A DNA stretch of 64,000 nt from Tachypleus tridentatus (Eukaryota; Arthropoda; Merostomata; Xiphosura; Limulidae). The position numbers and the translations under genes are program-made. Positions 60,701 to 64,000 of the stretch are shown in pieces. The notes under the pieces are model-generated. The model saw only the letters and a program-made list of their open reading frames with translations, had not been told where the DNA came from and did not search any database. Positions within the stretch are counted from its first letter, which is position 1. The number at the start of each line of letters is the position of its first letter. The stretch spans positions 140,029,009 to 140,093,008 of the forward strand of contig NC_134834.1 in assembly GCF_004210375.1 (NCBI RefSeq), read 5' to 3'.

Positions 60701-63210
60701 ACTGCTGTGCTGGATTCTGCTACCAGAGACGTTTATACAATACCTTGTAGATCAGTGAGTGGCCACAAAAATGCAGTTGAGATGTGAAAATCAACGTGTG
60801 TCTTCGCTCTGATTAAAACATATTTATTGTAAATGGTTTGATTTGTTTATTTTGAATTTCACGCAAAATCACACGAGTGCTATATACGCTAGCTAACCAC
60901 AATTTAGCAGTGTAAGACTAGAGGGAAGACAGCTAGTAATTACCACCCACCGCCAACTCTTGAGCTACTTTTTTACCAACTAATAGTGGGATTTACCACT
61001 TATAACGCCCTCATGTCTGAAAGAACGAGCATGTTTGGTGTGAAGGGATTTTATTATAGATATATACTGGACTTAATATTCTTCCAACTAAGGCGAAATT
61101 CCAAAAACAAAACAAACAAACCAACTAAGGCTAAAATTTATATTTTGTGTGAATGTCTGGCTATGCAAATGAATGAAGAAATAAAACTTTTGAGAAGTGA
61201 CAGGTTCGAACCCTTCCTGAACAAACACACACGTACACACACATATATATAAATAGATAGATAAGAGTTTGAACTTTTTCGTTGTAGTGATATACGTAAA
61301 GACAATTAAGTTATTAGTCTTCCAAAAATGAAACAACTAGAAAAACAATAAGACGATACGGCTGAATTTTAGAACCTTGGACAACATTGATGTTACACAT
61401 AAACACAGCCGAACTTGAATAATAACCAAAAGAGAGATGTGTTATGCAGCTGTGGACATTAAAGAATCACTGTAATTATGCAATCCACCGAATACGATTT
61501 CATACAATTGGGAAAATGTTTCACTTTGTCAAAGTAGTCATATTCACCACACCTCTTTCCTTTAAATATTACTGAAAAACTTTTTTTGTTCAGCAGGCAG
61601 TTTTCAGCTCACTTAACAGTTATTGTTGTTCAGTTTTTAAACGCAGATGACCGGCTCATAGATCGACTTCGAGTTTTTCGTTTTTCTTCAAGTGTAAATT
61701 TTTAGCTCATAACGTCACTGTCTCTTGACTGATTTGAGAACTAATTACATTTTCGATTCAGTACGTCAAATCTTTTCGATTGATTAATTTCTTCTAATCC
61801 TGCCTAAAAGAGCTACAAATTGAAGGTATGTTGGTAAATGTCGTAAAGGGTACACGCACCACACGCTTGATATTGCTGGCGTACAAAAAATATATCTAAT
61901 AAAAATAGAAATAAAGTTATCTAAGATTAATTTACTCTCATCGTGCCTAGAAAATTTTCGAGTGCTGCGACTATTGTGGATTCCATCTTGGTTTGTTAAA
62001 AAAAAAGGCTTGTTTAAATCCTTGTGCCTCATAAAACATGAGCCAGACGATCTAACTTGTTTAAATCCTTGTGCCTCATAAAACACGAGCTAGACGATTT
62101 CACTTATTTAAATCCTTGTGCCTCATAAAACACGAGCCAGACGATCTAACTTGTTTAAATCCTTGTGCCTCATAAAACATGAGCCAGACGATCTAACTTG
62201 TTTAAATCCTTGTGCCTCATAAAACACGAGCCAGACAATCTAACTTGTTTAAATCCTTGTGCCTCATAAAACATGAGCTAGACGATCTAACTTATTTAAA
62301 TCCTTGTGCCTCATAAAACACGAGCCAGACGATCTAACTTGTTTAAATCCTTGTGCCTCATAAAACATGAGCCAGACGATCTAACTTGTTTAAATCCTTG
62401 TGCCTCATAAAACACGAGCCAGACAATCTAACTTGTTTAAATCCTTGTGCCTCATAAAACATGAGCTAGACGATCTAACTTGTTTATTTGTGTAAAGTTG
62501 TAAATTGAATTTTAAGTGTATGTGAATATATATACAGATATTTGTTTGTTGTTTCTTTTGTGAAATATGATTTTGGTTTTTTAAACGATAATGAAATCAG
62601 TTCTAGTTCCTGTCAAAAATATATTACTTTTTCTTTTCAGTAATGCTATACATACAAGAAACATTATACAATATTTGATTTTCAAAGAATATTTTCCAAT
62701 TGTATTTCATGCACAGCTTATTTAAAACTAGAGTTTTTACATATCTGAAAATACTAAAACTGGGAAACGATTCTGTGCCGACGAGAGGTTAGGATTCACA
62801 ATATTAATTTTTGTTTTTGTATTTTATTAAGCACCTATGTTTCTGTGTTTTATAAGTTAGACTAATAAATCTTTACTGTACGCAAGGACTTGAAGTGACC
62901 AATATTCTTGTGCAGATAGCCCTCGTGTAGCTTTGCGCAAAATTCAAAACAAACTAAACCAAACCAATATTCTTATCTGCCGACCCTCTAGACAGTCTAG
63001 TGGCACAGCAGTACATCTGCGGAGTTACAATGCTTTAAACTGAATTTCCATAGCCGTGGTGAGCAGAGCACAGATAGCTCATTGTGTAGCTTTGTGTTTA
63101 ACTATAAATAAACTTACCTGCTGATAAACCTGGTAGAATTCCTTAAAGATGTTTAAAATAGCAAGTACCAACACAATCGTTCCAGTAATACAGGAAGCAG
63201 CACTGTTTCC
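45547..63210 (-). CDS. TRPA1: TRPA1-type cation channel, C-terminal half (8 exons, partial at 5' end)
   Basis: Joined exons on the minus strand: 63210-63118, 57053-56881, 56062-55930, 55550-55347, 50745-50677, 50184-50074, 48528-48407, 45703-45547. All junctions are AG/GT and in phase, giving 1062 nt, 353 residues plus TGA. Visible parts: S2 (residues about 5-22), S3 (40-55), S4 (66-88), S5 with AFGLSFYILL (about 119-128), pore loop MMLGEVDF (153-160), S6 ending ILMPILLMNLL, then the TRPA signature IGLAVGDIETVRRNAQ, VELHTRLEKKLP, and a final QQQLLRLIMQKMEI. These match the order and spacing of animal TRPA1, a tetrameric plasma-membrane cation channel gated by irritants and, in arthropods, heat. 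The N-terminal ankyrin repeats and S1 are missing and should lie to the right of the window. No frameshift or internal stop is seen. Whether this is TRPA1 itself or a chelicerate paralogue cannot be settled here. Confidence 0.95.
46104..46298 (-). other. Candidate cassette exon in the last TRPA1 intron
   Basis: A 195-nt open stretch with an acceptor (aattttag) and donor (gtatgt). It enters with one base and leaves with two, so it would slot between exons g and h without changing frame and add 65 residues. The encoded text has no similarity to TRPA1 that I know. It includes SAGAFPRAVTSWFNDHH, which faintly resembles a TROVE-domain (Ro60) motif of the form W..A.R.A...WYN. It could be a real alternative exon, an orphan exon of another gene, or chance; it lies directly beside the minisatellite and inverted repeat. 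Confidence 0.3.
46345..47000. repeat. About 31-bp minisatellite, partly inverted
   Basis: Units of about 28-33 bp close to gcatgtggaataaacaataa plus gttaatacagt. Units run one way from about 46345 to 46629, in the opposite sense from 46631 to 46828, and in the first sense again to about 47000. Lies in the last TRPA1-like intron. Confidence 0.92.
46470..46828. repeat. Perfect 160-bp inverted repeat with 39-bp spacer
   Basis: Arms 46470-46629 and 46669-46828 are exact reverse complements over all 160 bases by my base-by-base reading. It is the mirrored part of the minisatellite. A transcript of either strand could fold into a long, perfect hairpin. Confidence 0.95.
47001..47991. other. Intronic DNA, nothing recognised
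   Basis: Part of the intron between the last two coding exons. The 103-codon open frame on the plus strand at 47153-47464 has no known motif and runs against the gene; I treat it as chance. Confidence 0.5.
47992..48254 (+). repeat. SINE family A, near full length
   Basis: Starts agggcccggcatggccaggt, B-box-like gagttcgaatccaagtcgc. The 'ccgtgggggcg' block is deleted; tail intact. Confidence 0.93.
48407..48528 (-). CDS. TRPA1: TRPA1-like exon g: variable C-terminal linker
   Basis: 122 nt, 40 codons plus two bases (AT). Acceptor tttgtactttag, donor gtaagt. It encodes WSTLQSCFVIPWRQ followed by a polar, serine-rich stretch ending ENLDQQRV. The cytosolic linker before the coiled coil is poorly conserved in TRPA channels, so support comes mainly from exact splice phase on both sides and its place between two clearly conserved exons. 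Confidence 0.85.
48956..49084 (+). repeat. SINE family B, well preserved
   Basis: Head ccccagtggcacagtggtat, gggtttcgatacccgtggt, tail tgtgtagctttgtgcttaat with (aaac)n. Good family reference. Confidence 0.93.
49976..50066 (+). repeat. SINE family B, 5' truncated, abutting exon f donor
   Basis: Begins within the gattt(c)gatacc block (gatttggtcccttcgatag), then agatagcatgttgtgtaact and tail ending acaaacaaat, two bases short of the 'acttac' that is the exon f donor on the other strand. Confidence 0.85.
50074..50184 (-). CDS. TRPA1: TRPA1-like exon f: post-TRP helix region
   Basis: 111 nt, 37 codons in phase 0. Acceptor cgttattcag, donor gtaagt. It encodes VELHTRLEKKLP, then SRVDKSEVCEYPNRK, matching the segment after the TRP-like helix of TRPA1 (LE.KLP...L..VD......YPN). 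An antisense SINE sits only seven bases beyond the donor. If this intron were retained, the reading frame would run a further 31 codons into the SINE before a TAG at 49969. Confidence 0.96.
50677..50745 (-). CDS. TRPA1: TRPA1-like exon e: post-S6 TRP-like helix
   Basis: A 69-nt micro-exon of 23 codons, acceptor cttatccag, donor gtatct. It encodes IGLAVGDIETVRRNAQ and then LKRLTKQ, the helix directly after S6 that is the clearest TRPA1 signature in the window. Exact phase and the flanking splice sites make it certain despite its size. Confidence 0.97.
50746..51646. other. Intronic AT-rich DNA
   Basis: Left part of the 4.6-kb intron between exons d and e. No feature recognised. Confidence 0.5.
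51647..51771 (+). repeat. SINE family B
   Basis: Head ccccagtggcattgcgacat, gagtttcgatacccgtggtg, tail tgtagctttgtgcttaatat then aaacgaacgaac. Confidence 0.92.
52930..54170 (-). pseudogene. Ty3/Gypsy gag (and possibly protease) remnant
   Basis: Minus strand near 54100 reads DMDAFLKRYGRF, then KNWDKGNWAVSLTPLLKEKA and, after a frame change, TIDYNKLSITPLKCYELTKK. This matches the capsid layout of Gypsy-group gag genes (D..L.RFE....W....WA..L...L.GKA...Y....DYD.LK..LL..Y.LT..G). Further left, VGECCVRNKKVKGL near 53200 may be the start of an aspartic protease (family: G.VNG..V..LRDTG). Many stops. Together with the LTR-like block to its right it forms a 5' piece of one retrotransposon. It sits inside the TRPA1-like intron, same strand as the gene. 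Confidence 0.65.
54225..54365. repeat. Pyrimidine-rich tract
   Basis: About 140 bases made mostly of c and t (cttctctctcttcttttctt and similar). On the minus strand this is a purine tract within the leader of the Gypsy remnant. Confidence 0.8.
54600..55265 (-). mobile_element. Probable Gypsy LTR (5' LTR of the gag remnant)
   Basis: Shares ordered blocks with 26940-27690 (see there), for example attctttacaataggtg, acttgttggcgataaatttc, cacacaggcgggttcagtta and atgattcgtaaacagc. It lies upstream, in the minus-strand sense, of the gag remnant, as a 5' LTR would. It ends about 80 bases from exon d. Confidence 0.55.
55347..55550 (-). CDS. TRPA1: TRPA1-like exon d: pore loop and S6
   Basis: 204 nt, 68 codons in phase 0. 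Acceptor tttgacttag, donor gtaagt. It carries the turret GLEEKGFYNPSLS, pore helix and selectivity filter MMLGEVDF, and S6 ending FTILMPILLMNLL. In human TRPA1 the filter reads GD (G914-D915); here the acidic residue is glutamate, so the charge is kept. The first intron downstream of S6 is 4.6 kb and holds a Gypsy LTR with a gag remnant. Confidence 0.96.
55930..56062 (-). CDS. TRPA1: TRPA1-like exon c: S4-S5 linker and S5
   Basis: 133 nt. Acceptor ggtttcatag, donor gtaatt. With two bases from the exon before it gives 45 residues, starting RFNRVGIYVVMFLEIL (S4-S5 linker), then S5 with AFGLSFYILL, one of the most conserved strings in animal TRPA1. It ends exactly on a codon boundary after AKIE. 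Confidence 0.97.
56881..57053 (-). CDS. TRPA1: TRPA1-like exon b: S3-S4
   Basis: 173 nt, starting in phase 0 and ending after two bases of a codon (AG). Acceptor ctaatatgtag, donor gttagc. It encodes RVRYFTEPLNLLEWGLYITA (S3), a short loop, then LAVFLAWFNYLLFLQ (S4). The split arginine codon is completed by the first base of the next exon, giving the conserved LQRF motif that leads into the S4-S5 linker. Confidence 0.95.
57054..57713. other. Intronic AT-rich DNA
   Basis: Start of the 6.1-kb intron between exons a and b as seen from the left. No feature recognised. Confidence 0.5.
57714..57838 (+). repeat. SINE family C
   Basis: Head ccccgcttagacatcgataa, gtgtttgattcccctgggtg, tail gatgtggttttgctataata and (ac)n. 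Confidence 0.85.
58124..58397 (-). repeat. SINE family A, full length, minus strand
   Basis: Plus-strand view: tttaatttcgcgcaaagcta through accaacccggccatgcaggg. All blocks well preserved. Confidence 0.95.
58398..59739. other. Intronic AT-rich DNA
   Basis: No exon or named repeat recognised. The left end of the Gypsy remnant that follows may lie here unread. Confidence 0.45.
59740..60790 (+). pseudogene. Ty3/Gypsy pol remnant with integrase before reverse transcriptase
   Basis: Readable in changing plus-strand frames, in this order: an integrase core piece ESVALDSRDTE near 59770; VQTDEICERTNGKNKVMRR near 59960 (family: QTDGL.ERFNGTLK.M); NRNVKEWSRDEAES near 60110; LEYVTRWRQRLGKGQKLMAK near 60170-60225; FHVNTLESQ near 60440 (family end of integrase: FHVN.LK); then DFENLFDDRPGQNLI near 60500 (family: F.DVFSDVPG.TNL.EH.I), which lies just before the RT domain. 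This order matches Gmr1-like Gypsy elements, where integrase is upstream of RT. Stops are everywhere; no RT core is readable after 60600. Confidence 0.7.
60836..61044 (-). repeat. SINE family A, head truncated, minus strand
   Basis: Plus-strand view: ttttgaatttcacgcaaaat through ctgaaagaacgagcatgttt. It stops within the tRNA-like part. Confidence 0.88.
61045..62007. other. Intronic AT-rich DNA
   Basis: A short run of aca/tata repeats near 61225-61250. Open frames here are not recognised as coding. Confidence 0.5.
62008..62487. repeat. 47-bp minisatellite, 10 copies with higher-order pattern
   Basis: The phrase cttgtgcctcataaaaca starts at 62021 and recurs every 47 bases (62068, 62115, 62162, 62209, 62256, 62303, 62350, 62397, 62444). 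By their variant bases (gagcca/gagcta, acgatc/acaatc, acttg/actta), copies 3-6 match copies 7-10 almost exactly, showing a 188-bp block duplication. It is intronic, between exons a and b. Confidence 0.97.
62488..62910. other. Intronic AT-rich DNA
   Basis: No feature recognised. Confidence 0.5.
62911..62966 (+). repeat. SINE family A, tail fragment only
   Basis: Contains gcagatagccctcgtgtagc and tttgcgcaaaattcaaaac, the last ~55 bases of the family, the usual product of 5' truncation. Confidence 0.85.
62996..63111 (+). repeat. SINE family B abutting exon a donor
   Basis: Head ctagtggcacagcagtacat, tgaatttccatagccgtggt, tail tgtgtagctttgtgtttaac and ataaataa, ending exactly where the minus-strand donor hexamer of exon a (plus-strand acttac, 63112-63117) starts. 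Confidence 0.88.
63118..63210 (-). CDS. TRPA1: TRPA1-like exon a: S2 segment
   Basis: 93 nt, 31 codons in phase 0. Acceptor gatattatag, donor gtaagt. It encodes GNSAASCITG, a hydrophobic stretch, then LNIFKEFYQVYQQ, matching S2 and the S2-S3 linker of TRPA1 (the family has a 'KE..Q..QQ' pattern here). It is the first exon of the gene visible in the window. I saw no further exon between 63211 and 64000. A SINE tail ends within a few bases of the donor. Confidence 0.93.
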
Positions 63211-64000
63211 CTATAATATCAATAAAGAAATACATATTTTAAGTACAGCATTACCAAAACTTTGAACATATCCTATTTTAAGTTTCTTACACTTTTATTT
63301 TCTATTCAGGTCTTTTCCATATTTGAAACATTGAAATTCTTTTCTTCCTAGAAACACACATAATTTTTAACATACATGCTGTTACCAATTTCTCAATTTC
63401 AACATTTCGGTGCCTCAAATGTGTAAATGTGTGAATAAAACCTATTAGTCAAAAACAGCGCTGAACAGTTGGCGTCTGTAATTAGTTTTAATACTCTTCA
63501 CGAAAGAAGCAGTTTCAAAATATATTTTATAACAAAAACCTTCTTACACAACTGAAAGATCATTTATTTTCCTCAGTTATTGCTATTGGAATTCTATTCT
63601 CTTTACTTGATTTACTTCAAGAATTAAATATCCCATGCCATTCATTTGACATTTATTTTAATATTTTAAAATAGACTACCACAATGACATCTTGTACCAA
63701 TTACAAAACAGAGTATTTTCCAGGTGTCTGTTAATCGAGCAATTTCCCCGCGAAAAACAATGACAACAAAAACAATTACATAAGCCTAAATTATGATTTA
63801 ACCTTCAGTTATTTGGTTTCGTTTCTTTGTTTTTTGTAGAAAACTAAGTTTATCCGTCCAAGAGGAAAATGAAACTCATACGGTAGTATTTAAAATGACA
63901 TGTAGCATTTAATTTAATTAATTGCAGTTCTTATGAGATATATGTTGAGCGTTTTATCTTACATTTGCGATTCATTTTATCTAACCTTATACGTTAATGG
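63211..64000. other. Intronic DNA upstream of exon a
   Basis: Part of the TRPA1-like gene by position. I see no further exon here, so the S1 exon and ankyrin repeats lie to the right of the window. Confidence 0.55.

Noticed and set aside
61784..62086. 100-codon minus-strand open frame
   Set aside because: Mostly antisense reading of the first minisatellite units; 47 is not a multiple of three, so it breaks frame along the array.
62008..62487. CRISPR-like array of regular repeats
   Set aside because: The 47-bp units are head-to-tail with no unique spacers, in an intron of an animal gene; it is a minisatellite.

Overview
This is AT-rich animal nuclear DNA with introns. It is packed with tRNA-derived SINEs, mariner/Tc1 transposons, decayed LINEs, Ty3/Gypsy remnants, a Penelope-like fragment and several satellites. 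The two abundant SINE designs (a 'gtagctttgcgcgaaattc' tail and a 'gtagctttgtgcttaatt' tail) together with an arthropod-style TRPA channel suggest a chelicerate, most plausibly a horseshoe crab. That assignment is inference from recalled repeat types, not from a search.

The one gene I can support fully is the 3' half of a TRPA1-type cation channel on the minus strand, running from 63210 down to a stop codon at 45547. Eight exons join without a break in frame into 353 residues. They cover S2 to S6 with the pore, the conserved helix after S6, and the C-terminal coiled segment. The ankyrin repeats and S1 must lie beyond the right edge. The introns hold much of the interest: a 47-bp minisatellite and a decayed Gypsy element whose integrase precedes its reverse transcriptase (57.1-63.1 kb); a Gypsy LTR with gag/protease remnant (50.7-55.3 kb); and, in the last intron, a perfect 160-bp inverted repeat inside a roughly 31-bp minisatellite next to an unexplained frame-compatible 195-bp open exon candidate.

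The left 45 kb has no recognisable host coding gene. In order it holds: a CR1-like LINE relic with a 79-bp triplication (2.0-3.6 kb), a mariner-like element (7.5-8.7 kb), a short mariner remnant (9.2-10.0 kb), a deleted Tc1-like element (12.3-13.5 kb), a Penelope-like GIY-YIG fragment (13.9-14.1 kb), a 1.8-kb 33-bp satellite carrying a young fold-back insertion (17.8-19.7 kb), a second fold-back (23.3-23.5 kb), a probable solo LTR (27 kb), a promoter- or LTR-like island with X-box, CRE and TATA (28.9-29.1 kb), a LINE tail (37 kb), a Tc1-like element with long inverted/direct-repeat ends (38.8-40.5 kb), a CR1-like LINE (41.5-43.9 kb) split by a SINE, and a deleted mariner (44.1-45.0 kb). All recognised transposon proteins are broken. 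At least 29 SINE copies or pieces are spread over the whole window. The remaining DNA is AT-rich sequence in which I see no feature.
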